Shown: piece by piece, positions 14,556 to 26,387 of the stretch
How positions within the stretch are numbered: position 1 is the first letter of the stretch
Layout: every line of letters begins with the position of its first letter
Source: Cokeromyces recurvatus
Taxonomy: Eukaryota > Mucoromycota > Mucoromycetes > Mucorales > Mucoraceae
Assembly (NCBI RefSeq): GCF_025118155.1
Contig: NW_026251395.1
Span: 744,001-808,000, forward strand
Direction: 5' to 3'
DNA length: 64,000 nt
Translations under genes and position numbers: made by a program
The notes under the pieces: generated by a model
What the model was told of the DNA's origin: nothing
Seen by the model: only the letters and a program-made list of their open reading frames with translations
Database searches by the model: none

Positions 14556-15235
14556 TCATACATACTATTAAAATTATTCCTATTCTTATTTATACCTTTT
14601 ATAAAAATAAATAAAATTTATTCCTCCTTTACACACTCTGTATTATCAATAATCATCCTTATTCAATCATAACTAATACCGCCACTCTTCTGATGATATA
14701 AATAGCCATAAATAAAATAATTGACTTCAAGGCTTTTATTAGGGATTTTTTTTTTTGGCTTATTAGTCTTCCTTCCACCTAATGTCTTTACAACGTTATA
14801 GAAACAAAAGTTGAATTCTAGTTTATTTGACATATACATATATGCTTTTTTTGTTTCTTTTTCTTTCTATTTCTCTAATATGTTTTTATCTATTTTGTAT
14901 TCAGTAATACCATTTGTTTTATTTGCAACAAATTCGTCATCATGTTAAAACGCTACAAAAGGGAAACCAAGAACTACATTATTTTAGAGTCTGAGATTTT
15001 ATTGTCAATAACATTTGTGCTTATTTTATTTTATTCTTTTTTTTTAATAAAAGTATATCAGTAAAAAATATTCGCCATGTATATAAAATACTGCATCTAA
15101 CTCTTATTTTAATATACATATTTGTATAAATCCTTTTTTTTTTGGAACATTTTTTTTTTTTTTTTTTTTTTTTTACTCAGTTTCTCTAAAACCCACAATT
15201 TGATCCCTAAATCAATTAAAAATACTTTAAATATA
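14556..15235. other. Spacer between ankyrin gene and SNAPC1
   Basis: AT-rich intergenic DNA, 680 bases, with no supported gene. It carries the 3' flank of the ankyrin gene and the promoter of the SNAPC1-like gene. A T tract at about 15150-15174 lies some 60-85 bases upstream of the SNAPC1 start codon, an arrangement seen before several genes in this window. Confidence 0.5.
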
Positions 15236-16415
15236 ATGAATCAAAAGCGTTATGAACGTCGTTACGTTCAACCACCTTTAAATACTTGTCTTGTTCGTGT
15301 GGCAAAAACTGCCGGTATTGATAGACATTCCATAGAAGATGATGTAGAATATATTTTATACCATTTCATTAGTGTAAATACTTTTTATTTTATTAAAGAT
15401 CAATGAGGAAAAAAAAAAAAAGGCTAAATTTTTTTATACATGATTTAGAGACCAAATCAAACATTTAAAGATTTCGACGATCTTTGGAATGAACTTCATT
15501 TCAATTTTGTTCATTTTGCCTGTGTTAAAAGAGAATTTCGTGCTATTTTTATGGATGCTTTCTTTGCTAGTTTTCTATGTAAGAATTAAAAAAGTTTGAC
15601 ATTTCCTTTTATTTATTTATTTTTAATGATCCTCAATGTTTTTTTTTTCTAGTTCATTTTTCAAGTCCATTAGTTTCCGTCAAATGTGCTGTCCTTTTTT
15701 CTATTTATTTTTTATACATGACACAGCCCAGTGTATGGGGAAAAAATCGAATCAGAGTAACTAAAGGTAGTGTATACATATGATTTCACTTTCAAGTAAA
15801 CTCACTTTTTTTTTTGTTTATCTATAAAAGAACTTTTCAGTCAATTATTTGATTTTTATGTTGAATCGATTCAATCAGAAGAAAACATAGAAGCAGCTCT
15901 GATTTTTGATAAATTACGAACCATGGAAGCATTTTTATTTGTGGGTGAGCAAGAACAAGATCCTTTTCAAGTGCAAGAGAGAATTGAATTTAGTAAAGTA
16001 ATAGCCATGAATGAAAGTTTACACGACTTAAAGAAGAAAAAAATAAATAATGATGTTGCAAGTATATAAAAATCATTCACTGAAAAAAAAAAAAATAGAC
16101 TAATTTTTTTTTCTTAATTACTATTAGTTAAATTTATGTTCTGAATCGCATTTAAAAGAATTTAAAAATCTTGCTAAAGAATACGATGCTGCAAAAAAGG
16201 AATTATATTATACTCCACAAGCAACTTTGGCAACCCAAAAAATGTTAAAGGAAACTTTAAATGTCAAAGAGACAAGAAGAAGATTATTACAAAACGTATT
16301 ATTGGCAAATACATTTGCAAAAGATGAAACAGAGGCTATGAAACGAATAATCGGCTCTGGTCAACAAATGTTGAACTCAAAGAGAAGAAAATTAGAAAGG
16401 AAAAAATTACAATAA
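15236..16415 (+). CDS. SNAPC1: snRNA-activating protein complex subunit 1-like (SNAPC1/SNAP43)
   Basis: Five predicted exons (15236-15373, 15449-15578, 15653-15766, 15831-16057, 16128-16415) give 298 residues. The core resembles the SNAPC1 N-terminal domain: TFKDFDDLWNELHF, FSSPLVSVKCAVLFSIYFLY, NRIRVTKELFSQLFDF, and AALIFDKLRTMEAFLFVG match the human pattern of a D-F-T-E-L-W block, an R-V-G-A-L-Y-L-L-Y block, I-R-V, and A-Y-I-F-R-K-L-R-x-x-x-A-F-x-F. SNAPc binds the proximal sequence element of snRNA promoters and recruits RNA polymerase II or III. The final intron is best explained as GC-AG (gcaagt donor at 16058); a GT donor at 16062 would break the frame. The highly basic C-terminus (NSKRRKLERKKL) may bind nucleic acid or direct nuclear import. 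An upstream ATG-free extension of the frame exists, but the Met at 15236 is preferred. Confidence 0.78.
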
Positions 16416-16578
16416 TAATGTTTGTTTATCAGATGATTTGCCATGACATCATGCGTGTCGAGTATAATACCTGTATTTTATTGGATAGAGTCATTTTTTT
16501 TTCTTGTGGCTCTTAATGGCATATAAAGCTATTCATTCTCTAGGAAAAAAAAAAAAATAACATTTCCTTTTTCTATTT

Positions 16579-16580
<2 letters not shown>

Positions 16581-16623
<43 letters not shown>
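16581..16623. repeat. 43-nt T tract in the subtilase promoter
   Basis: Uninterrupted T run, followed by a C/T-rich leader and an ATG 51 bases downstream. Its position matches poly(dA:dT) promoter tracts or pyrimidine-rich leaders known in fungi. Confidence 0.7.
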
Positions 16624-16674
16624 CCTTTCTTCTCCCTCCCTTTTATTATTTATTATATTATATACAAATAAAAT

Positions 16675-18107
16675 ATGAAGTTCTCTATTCTAACTGCTGC
16701 TCTATTAATGGCTGGTTATGCCACTGCCATTCCCATGATCAATCCTACGTCATTTTCCGATGGTACAGTTGCACCACTTTATGCACCTATAGAAACTGAA
16801 GCTGTACGTGGTTCTTATATTGTTGTCCTAAAAAAGGATTTGTCCCCAGAACAAGTTGAAAACCATGCTGAATGGATCAGTAGCATGTCTGCTGCTAATT
16901 CTTTTAATAGTGGCGATTATCTTGATAACCAAGGCATTAATCATGTTTACGAAATGCCCAACTTTAAAGGTTATTCAGGTCGATTTGATACAAAGACTTT
17001 AGAGGCCATTCGTCAATCAGACGAAGTCGCTTATGTTGAAGAAGATTCAGTCGTTTATGCCAGTGAATTACAACGGGGTGCACCTTGGGGTCTTGCTCGT
17101 ATTTCCACACGTGACCGTTTGTCACTACGTAACTTTAACAAGTATCACTATGATGCTAAAGCAGCTGGAGAGGGCATCAAAGTGTATGTGATTGATACCG
17201 GCATTAACGTGAAGCATGTGGATTTTGAAGGAAGAGCAGTTTGGGGCAAGACGATTCCTTTGAATGATGCCGATATCGATGGCAATGGTCATGGGTAAGT
17301 TGCACTTCTCATCATCATGTATTATATCAATGTGTGTTATTATTAACCTATCCATTTTTATATGTAGCTCTCACTGTGCTGGTACAATTGCAGGCAAGAA
17401 ATATGGTGTTGCAAAGAAAGCTATTCCTGTTGCGGTGAAGGTGTTATCATCTAATGGTAGTGGCAGTATGTCTGATGTTGTGAAGGGTGTTGATTGGGCC
17501 ACAAATGAATTTTTAAAAGATAAGGCAGCTTCTATAAAAGCTGGTAAACCTTTCAAGGGCTCTGCTGCTAATATGAGTTTGGGTGGTGGTAAATCACCTT
17601 CTCTAGACGCCACTGTCAATGGAGCTGTCGAAGCGGGTCTTGTTTTTGCAGTAGCCGCTGGCAACGATAACAAAGATGCATGGTAAATAAATCATATCTA
17701 GATAAATATGTGTATTTTTATTTTACTAATGACTTATTAATAATAATAATAGTGATTATAGCCCTGCTCGTGCTGAATTAGCAATTACAGTGGGTGCTTC
17801 TACCATTTTTGATGAAAGAGCTTATTTCTCCAACTATGGTGAATGTGTTGATGTCTTTGCACCTGGTTTGAATATTGAATCTGTTTGGAACACAAACGAT
17901 CATGCAACAAATACAATTTCTGGAACTTCAATGGCTTCACCTCATGTTGCTGGTCTTGCTGCTTATCTTTTGTCTTCATCACCTGAAGGTACTACTCCCA
18001 AGGAAATTAAGCAACAAATCATTGAATTAAGTACTCGCAATGTCTTTAAGGGACTTCCTAATAAGACACCTAATCTTCTTATCTTTAATGGTTATGAGTC
18101 ATCATAA
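16675..18107 (+). CDS. Secreted subtilisin-like serine protease (S8, proteinase K type)
   Basis: Three predicted exons (16675-17294, 17368-17682, 17753-18107) give 429 residues. The start MKFSILTAALLMAGYATAIP is a typical signal peptide. Residues about 45-125 form an I9 propeptide inhibitor domain (RGSYIVVLKKDLSPEQ ... VAYVEEDSVVYA). The catalytic triad is complete: Asp174 in VYVIDTGINVKHVDF, His206 in DGNGHGSHCAGT (split by intron 1), and Ser371 in SGTSMASPHVAGLA. The oxyanion Asn is in AVAAGNDN, and DACDYSPARA spans intron 2. The enzyme is expected to be secreted, mature by autocatalytic loss of the propeptide, and degrade external protein; a vacuolar or cell-wall location is possible. No transmembrane segment or C-terminal extension is seen. 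Confidence 0.95.
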
Positions 18108-18485
18108 ATATCCTATTTGATACAACAAACAAATATATAATATCTCCTTTTTTTTTTTTTACTCTTGATACACGTATCGGAGATTAGTTCATAATACATA
18201 AAATACTCATTATGCATTATGATTTATAAATATAATCATTTGTTTAACTTTTTAAGAAAGCAAAAAGTGTATTTATACATATAGTTGTCACTCGCCCCCT
18301 CCCGTTTAAAAAAGAGCCAATTATAACATATAATCTATTTTATTCACCCTAGCTCCCCATCTAATGCAGTATTATTACATAATCAAGAATAGGTGATCAG
18401 GTTTAAAAATATACAAACAAAATGAATAGGACACAAATTCCTTTGTTGTATAAAGCATAAATAAGTATACATTTTTTTTTTATGT
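18108..18485. other. Convergent spacer between subtilase and MIC19
   Basis: A 378-base AT-rich stretch between two 3' ends. It holds a short T run (about 18148-18160) and no open reading frame worth naming. Polyadenylation signals of both genes must lie here but are not distinguishable by eye. Confidence 0.45.
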
Positions 18486-19186
18486 TTATTTTTGATGAGC
18501 AGCAACGAATTTCTTTTGCTCTTCAGCAACTGCTTGTTTAAAGTTATCGACTTCTTTCCAACAATCAAGTGACCTTGACTTATTTTTACTAAAATAATAA
18601 TAATTAGTTTCTTTTTTTAATACCTTTCATGTATTTATTTTTTTTTTTTACTTGTAACAAGCAATCACTTCATCTTGACATTGCTTCACTTTTGCGGGAA
18701 GCTCTTTTATTCCAGATCTATTATAAATATGTATATATAAGAATTTAACTAATAATAATAATAATAAAAGAATCTTTTTTTTCCTCCTCCTCCTCCTCTT
18801 TCATACCGAGCAATTCGTTTAATCATTGCTTCAATGTCCTCATTCATATCCAATGCATTTAAATCATCTTTTTCGGCATTTTGTTCTTTTAATTCAACAT
18901 GGAATTCTTTTTTTAATTCAGCTTCTTTTTGTTTTATTTTTTCTAATTCTTCTGCAACACGTTGCTGAACAATATGTTCTATATGACGTTCCTGCTGCTT
19001 TTCGGTTGATTGTTCCACTTTTTTCTCTAATGATCCTACCAAACTTTGAGAAAACTAAAATATGATTAGCATTCATACTGAAAGGAAAATGAAAATAGAT
19101 AAATAAATATAATGTACTTGAAGTGGCACATTGGGGTTATAGAAAATAATAGGTTCTTGTTGTGTTTTTGATTGAACGAGACCCAT
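18486..19186 (-). CDS. MIC19: Mic19-like MICOS subunit (CHCH domain)
   Basis: Four predicted exons (19186-19118, 19054-18807, 18717-18652, 18588-18486) give 161 residues. The start MGLVQSKTQQEP has Gly2 in an N-myristoylation context. A long charged coiled coil follows (ERHIEHIVQQRVAEELEKIK and onward to about residue 95). The C-terminal CHCH-like part reads KQCQDEVIACY, then a second cysteine in SRSLDCWKEVDNFKQAV; the spacing between the last two cysteines is ten residues as spliced here. This plan (myristoylated Gly, coiled coil, short cysteine-containing C-terminus ending in EVDNFKQAV) fits fungal Mic19. Mic19 connects Mic60 with the Mic10 subcomplex at crista junctions of the inner mitochondrial membrane. 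Its myristoyl signal and lack of a presequence are usual. Lies head-to-tail downstream of the OS-9 gene. Confidence 0.75.
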
Positions 19187-19370
19187 TTTATATGCTTCAA
19201 CAGAAAAAAAAAAAAAAAAAAAAACAAGTATATTTATTTTTTCTTTGTCCCCTTCCTTCCTCCCCCTCAAAATGACGAGTAGTAACCGGAGCTTGAATAA
19301 TACCCAAAAACAAAAAAACAAAAAAGAAGAAACTTCATTCTATATGATTACATAATATATAACTATTTTA

Positions 19371-20931
19371 TTATTGTTCTGCTATAAAATACTTTTGATG
19401 ATATGCTTGTTTGTTTTCATCTTGTTCTTTATTCTTCTTGTCTTTAGTCATAAAATGGTTTCGTTGCTGCTGCTGCTGATAATCATTTTTATCTAATCCA
19501 AGTACTAATTCATTCATACCAGAAAAGATAATCTGACCGCGTTCATCTATTGTAAGTAAAGGGGTTCTTTTATCTCCTTTTTTGTTATTCATTTGTAATT
19601 TGAGTTGATTGATTTGATCTGTTAATTCAGAAATCATCTCTAATAAAAAATGTTCAGGGTTTCCAACTTGATCTTTTTGATTCAATAATAATGTATTTTC
19701 ATTCATAACGATGGAATTTGTTTCTTCTTCTTTTGCCTTTTTTGCTTCTGCTTCTGCTGCTGCTGCTGCTTCTTGTTCTTGTTCGATCCACTTTTCAGAA
19801 ACGATAGGTCTGCATTTAATACGGTGAGATTCAGCATGATGTCGTCTTGATAAATCCATCTCTTCACATAGACGAGGAGTTGATATAATAAGTTGATAGT
19901 TGCAAGTAGATTTTTCAACAAAACTAGATACATAATCCTGTCCTTGTAATAAATCACATCGATACTTTGTAATTCAAGTCATCATTTAACATGCTTCCAT
20001 GTTAGTCATCATTTATACATAACATATACATATATATATATATTACCTGAATTTCAACTGTACGCGGTTTTCCTGTTAAATCACATATAGAACCCTCTTT
20101 CCATATCTGTAGTAAATATCTTTCTTGACCCTTATTATTGGTTCTTAACTCAGTGGGTGCTTTAAGGTAAACTTGACTAGGCGTCAATTTCTTTTTCTTT
20201 GATAACAATAACTCCTTTTTATTATTAGCATGATCTCCTGTGTTATCATCCAGTGTCATACTAGGATGAAAACCTAAATAAAACGATGCTGTTTCTTGTT
20301 CTTTCATTTCATTACCATCATGACTACGTTCAAGATGAAATTGTCGGACATATTGATTATGACAATATTCATAAACCCAATACTGGCTCGTCTATAGAAT
20401 TTAAATAATCATGACATATGAGTGAGTATGATGATATTAAAGAAAAAGAAAAACCAAATAATAAAGGGTGGGGTTGAGTAATACCATCCATTATCTATTA
20501 TTGTTACTATTTACATGAGCATAAAATTGGATACAATTTTGTTCTAGAGGTTCTAATAATTTTAATCCCTTTTCAATCATCTTTTTTTTATTTTCTTCTG
20601 TCTCTACTTTGGCGTTTTCTAGTTTTTCTCTGTCTAATTTCTCTTGTTCAACCTCTACATTTGGAATAATACACGAAAAAGGTTGTCCTAAAGCAGAAGT
20701 CATAATAACCCTATTCTATATATATTAAAGTTAATAATGATACATGTTGAATTAATAGTATTCTATTACTTTCTCATCTGAATTTATATCTGTATTTGCT
20801 ACTTTTTCCTTTGTTACATAAACTTTATAATGTGGAAGAGATAAAACGTCATCTTGTATAAATGTAAATTGTAAAGATGGTTTAATCAACTGTAGAATAA
20901 TTATGGAAGTTAATAATTTTGATATAATCAT
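19371..20931 (-). CDS. YOS9: OS-9/Yos9-type ER lectin for ER-associated degradation
   Basis: Four predicted exons (20931-20770, 20715-20515, 20391-20047, 19964-19371) give 433 residues. The start MIISKLLTSIIILQLIKPSL is a signal peptide. The MRH (mannose-6-phosphate receptor homology) domain is visible from about residue 120 to 260: SQYWVYEYCHNQYVRQFHLE with the sugar-contacting Gln, FYLGFHPS, RYLLQIWKEGSICDLTGKPR, YRCD, and STCNYQLIISTPRLC. In yeast and mammals this domain recognises trimmed Man-alpha-1,6-Man glycans on misfolded glycoproteins and hands them to the Hrd1 ubiquitin ligase complex. The remaining C-terminus is Ala/Glu/Lys- and Gln-rich and has no HDEL-like retrieval signal (ends FIAEQ). 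It is divergent from HIRA, sharing a 1.46 kb intergenic region. Confidence 0.85.
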
Positions 20932-21900
20932 TTAGAATAGTTTTATTAATATATATATGTGTGTGTATGTGTGTGTGTGTGAGTATGTATATATAAAGGA
21001 ATAATAGGAAGAGGACTATGCGAGTGCAATATATTGTTGTAAATGAATATTTATACAATAAAGAAAGAAAGAATGAAAGAAAGAAAATAAATAAATAAAT
21101 AAATAAATAAATAAAAGATTGAGTTTTAAAATATTTAAAGAAGATAATACAACAACAACAACATCATCATCATCATAACAGATATGATCTTGTTTAGTTG
21201 TAAAGATTAAATCTCACCTTGTAAGAAATAAATTTCATATGTTTTACTATATACAAAAAAAGAAAAAAGCCTGTTTGCATCATATATAATTTAAATGTTA
21301 TGATCTCTAAATTATTATGTTTCTACATTTAATTTGTATGCATGCGTATGTAAATATAGATTAAAATACTGAAAGAAATTATAAACATTTAATTTTATTC
21401 AAAAGAAAGCAACATCAGGATATGAATTTAATTTAAACATGATAATGATGATGATTAGCTAAAGAGTGAATATATTCTTCTTCTTCTGCTATAAATTATC
21501 CAAATTAGGAATTACCATCAGCTGAATTCAAAAAAAAAAAAAACCCTCAAATGAAAGGTGACATGTATATGTTCATACAATGCTGATAACATTTCTACTT
21601 TGATAAAATAGAGTCATTCATGTACAAGCAAGGAATAGAAGACTCTTTTAATGATTTTTTTTATTTTTTTTTACTCTCTGTTAACATAAACATTTGTTTA
21701 TATTGGCTCCATTTAAAAAAAAAAAGGAAATTTAATGCTATAAAAATGAGTCAGGAACAAAGTGAAAGGAAATCAAAAATGGGTTCATATTTTATAAAAC
21801 CTTTTTCATGTGTATGTGTTAGTAGTAAAAAGAAGACTTGAATACATGACATTTTTATTATCTTTATTCTTTCATTCTTATTTTAAGGTGAATAAAAGCC

Positions 21901-21972
<72 letters not shown>

Positions 21973-22387
21973 TGTAATAATTTTGTCTTCTTTTTCCACA
22001 CTATGTTCTATATTCTGATAATTGCTGCTTTTTGCCTTCTTTCTTTTCCTTCTGGTTACGCGCACAGTCACGCATTCTACTTTTTTTTTTTTTTTTTTTT
22101 CCCCTTCTTCCAGGTTGTCGTTAATAATTTACATCAATAATAAACTCTTTCTTTTTCTTTTTCTCTTTTTCTTCTTGAGGTGTACAAATATATACATATT
22201 ATAATTATTATTCATATATTACACACACACACACACACACATATTTATATAGAATAGATAGGTGATACTTTATAAAACCTTTTATCATCTATATCCTTAT
22301 TGTTACTATTTATATACGCATATATCAGAAAATACATCTATTCGCCCATTATAAAGAAAATATAAAAACGCGTTACAACATATAATA
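20932..22387. repeat. Divergent OS-9/HIRA intergenic region rich in microsatellites
   Basis: No gene supported. Repeats visible: TG dinucleotide run (about 20958-20981), AAAG/AAAT tetranucleotides (about 21061-21115), CAA and CAT triplets (about 21150-21176), a very long T tract (about 21913-21969, some 57 bases), another T run near 22080-22100, and a CA dinucleotide run (about 22221-22240). A 31-residue frame at 21747-21841 has no support. The region must contain both promoters. Confidence 0.6.
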
Positions 22388-25300
22388 ATGTACATTATCA
22401 AACCAGATTGGATTACTCATGGAGGTAAAATAATTAGCATCAAGATTATAAAATAAAACAAAATGACTAAAGTAAGTTTATGATTGTTGTTATTTATTAT
22501 TATTATATAGATCGTACACAGGATGCAAGAAATAAAAAACCTTGTATTTATTCTATCCATGTTCATCCAGATGGAAAAAGATTAGCTACTGGAGGATTAG
22601 GTAATCGCAAAATATATATATATTTATACAAATACAAATAAATATGTATTTTATGCTGTATAACAAAAATAATACTGATTTTTTTTTTTTCAAAAAAACA
22701 AATAAATAAAGAGGGCCATGTCAAAATATGGAATACACTTCCCATTTTTGATGAACAAGCTGAAAAAGATCCAGACTGTCACAAATTACTTTGTACAATG
22801 ACAATGCATAATGGTATATAACATGCACATTTCTCTCTCTCTCTCTTCTTTTTTTCTTTTTATTTTTTCTTTGCAACATGTTAAGCTAACTTTATACATG
22901 CATTTGCATTTTTTAGGCGCTGTCTTATGTGTACGTTGGTCAAATGGTGAAGGACGTTATTTAGCTTCAAGTTCAGATAATGATAATGTTATTATTATCT
23001 GGGAACGTGACAAGTAATATACATATAAAGATAGATACAAAAAAAAAATAAATTACAATGTAATCTAATTCTTCTATCTATAGAAATGCAGCAGCTGGAT
23101 CAGTATTTGGTAGTAGCGATGTAAATCATGAATCTTGGAGAGCTATCAAGTATTTAAGAGGACATGAGTCAGATGTACAAGACTTGGCTTGGTCTAAAGA
23201 TAATCAATATTTAGCTTCAAGTGGTGTTGATGGTTTTGTTATGGTTTGGAATGCTTCAACATTTGGTAAATACATAATATAAAATTAAATCAAAATGATA
23301 GATGTATAAACTTATGATTGTCAAATAGAGCTTGTGAAGAAAATAGATCAACATACAGGTTTTGTTAAAGGAGTCGCTTGGGATCCTTCAGGAAAATTTT
23401 TAGCCTCTCAAGTAAAATAAATACCTTTTAGTGTAATTAGGATTCTATGCTAACGAATATGTATGTATGTATATATGTATATAAATATATAGTCAGATGA
23501 TAAGACAGTCAAAGTCTGGAGGACTTCTGATTGGGGTTTAGAAACAGATATTACAACACCTTTTATAAATGCTCCTGGAACAACATTATTTAGAAGATTA
23601 AGGTACATTTTAATTCTCTCTTTTCTTTTATTTATTTATTTATTTATTTATTATTCTTATTTTTCTAGTTGGTCTCCTGATGGTTGTCATATAGCTGCTG
23701 CTAATGCTGTAAATGGTATTCAATGTATTGCTGCTATTATCAATCGCGACGATTGGAATGCAGATATATCCCTTGTTGGACATCAATTGCCAATTGAAGT
23801 GACTGTAAAGTGGTTTTTTTTTCTTTTTCTTCTTTTTATTAGTACACATACTTATCTCTTCTTGTTCATACATCTAGGCATTTAATCCAAAAATGTTTTA
23901 CATGAAAGACGATGATGATACTACAAGTAAATCATTATCTACTGTATGTGCATTGGGAAGTCAGGATAGAAGTGTGTCTATTTGGGTAACAAGGTTCAGT
24001 AGGCCTGTCTGTGTTGCAGCAGATATATTTGATCATAATGTGTATGATATGGCTTGGACACCTGATGGAAAAAATTTATTTGCATGTTCTCATGATGGTA
24101 CTGTAGCTTGTTTATTGCTTGCGGAAGAATTACAAGATATTGCCCCTGATGAAGTCATAGTAAGTGATATAGAGATAGATGTGTGTGTGAAGGTGAAGGT
24201 GGATGTCTTTACCCAGTCATTCATATCGTTCTATTCTATTAGTATAAAGAATTAACAAAATATGGCTATGGTCGTAAAGATAGTCAACTTCCAGAAACAC
24301 CTATTCAATTAGAACTTGAGGATAACGATAAAACAAGGGCTGATAAAGCAAATACATCAAACCGAATTACAGATCTTATGTCAGGTAATATTAGTATTGA
24401 AACAAATAAATCTACTAGAGATACTATCATGACAGAGATAACAGAAGATTCATCTGTCCCTAAAAAGGATAAGGTATCGGATGGTGACTCAGTTATGACT
24501 TCTTCATCTTCTACTACAACTTCCTTTTTACTTGCTCAACAAAAGGTGACTATCGCTAAAAATGGTAAAAAACGTATTCAACCCATGTCAATGAGCCCTT
24601 CTTCATCTACCACCTCTAAAACAGCAAGCCCCGTTTTAAGTCAGGAAGCTAATTTTTCAACACACCAAAAGAGAACGAAAACAAACTCACAAGTACCGTT
24701 TTTAGAATACGATGATCCCATCATCATACCTACTACCTCTGGTATTGGAACTACCATCATTGGAAATAAACGTAAAGCATCATCAGATGAGAACATGGTG
24801 ATAGGTAATCATAGTAAAACGCGAGTAAGACCTGAATGGATTGATTCGGCAGTAGCTCCACCTGTTCTTCAAAAGAGTCAAGTTAAAATAGGGCTTCCAA
24901 AAGTAAAATCGATTTTAGCTTCAAAGCCACATCCAAATGATCCTACTATTGTGATGGAATGTCATAATACAACAACAACGCCGTCTTCTTTATCTATTCG
25001 AGCAAAGATTGTAACAAGTCGACAAGGTGTTCCTATTTGGATGGATTATTTACCAAGTGCTGTATTATTGATGGTGAGTAATCCTCTCTATTCTGCAGTA
25101 AGTTGTGAAGATGGATCCATCTATTTATATTCACCATCGGGTCGACGTCTATTACCACCGTTGATCATGGAGAGTACACCTGTTATTTTAAAGCAACAAG
25201 ATCAATGGTTATTAGTACTTACAGCTACAGGACTTCTTTATACATGGGATATGAATCACATGAAAGTGGTATTAGAAGGAATATCCATTGGACCCATCTT

Positions 25301-26215
25301 ACAGGCAGCAGAGAAACCAGAAACAGAAGAAACAAAGGCGCCGAGTATTAAAGATGTCCGTATACAAAAAAGAAATGGATTACCGATTCTTATCACCAGT
25401 TTAAAGCAAGCATTTATATATCATTTAGATATGAAAGTTTGGATGAGAATTAGTGATGCATGGTATATTATTTCTAAATTTTGGGGATCTAACGGATCAT
25501 TAGAACCACAAGCGGCACATCCATTAGGATGGTTAAGTTCAAGTATAATGAGTCATAGTGGGCATGATCCTATTGCAAAAATATTAATAGATATAGCAAG
25601 AGCAGATGAAAGTACGACTGCTGTAGTGACTTTAAGCCATATTGAGGTATTTATCCAAAATAGTTGGTTTATAAAGAGAAAACTAATAGAAAAATGTGTT
25701 TTTTTTATCTATATAAATATATCTATACATATACATATATAAAGACACAATTAGCGGTAGCTGTATTACTAGAATCACCAAAAGAATATATAGAATGGAT
25801 GAAGTATTATGCAAGAAGTTTATCAAAAGAAGGAGCGAAAGAAAAAGTAGAAGAATTATGTCGATGGCTTACAGGGCCACCTTTTATGTAAATACATTGT
25901 ATATATATATATACATTAGAGATAACAATTTCATTAACTATGTGTATATGTATATAGATCTTCTGAGCTTACTCCTTGGGAGCCAACTATTCTGGTAAAT
26001 ACATTATACATCATGGAAGATAATAAAATATAAAGTCTTACATTTATTTTTATATAGGGAACAATATCAAAAAAGGATCTCTTAAACGACATTCTTCCTA
26101 TTCTAGGTAAAGAGTTTTTTTTTTTCGTATTTAATTCAATGTTAACATCTTTTTTATAGCTCAAAATCGACAACTTCAACGCATTGTTACTGAATTTAAA
26201 GCATTTCTTCAATAG
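22388..26215 (+). CDS. HIR1: HIRA/Hir1 histone H3-H4 chaperone subunit
   Basis: Fourteen predicted exons (first 22388-22424, longest 24243-25646, last 26160-26215) sum to 935 residues in one frame. The N-terminal half is a seven-bladed WD propeller beginning MYIIKPDWITHG and including RLATGGLEGHVKIWNT, YLASSSDNDNVIIIWERD, HESDVQDLAWSKDNQYLASS and KFLASQSDDKTVKVWRT, the HIRA-type arrangement. At about 24560-24595 the motif GKKRIQPMSM matches the HIRA B domain that binds the chaperone Asf1. The C-terminal HIRA domain (about 25010-25300) contains IWMDYLPSAVLLMVSNPLYS and SIYLYSPSGRRLLPP. The complex deposits H3-H4 independently of replication and, in yeasts, represses histone genes. Length is near animal HIRA. 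Some exons are very small (37, 37, 49 and 56 nt). Confidence 0.95.
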
Positions 26216-26387
26216 AAAAGAGAAGATTGTATTTTTTTTTTTTGATTTTTTTTTTTTGATTTTTTTTTTTTTTTTTTTCTATTTTGAAAATAAAAATCAT
26301 TATTCAAAAAAAAACAGCAACAGTTTTTTAGTATCATTGTGCGTTTATTATACACTTATTTTTTTTTTTTTTTTTTACAGTGACAAA

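Noticed and set aside
21747..21841. Small frame beginning MSQEQSERKSKMG
   Set aside because: Only 31 residues, no homology recognised, no clear promoter or splice context.
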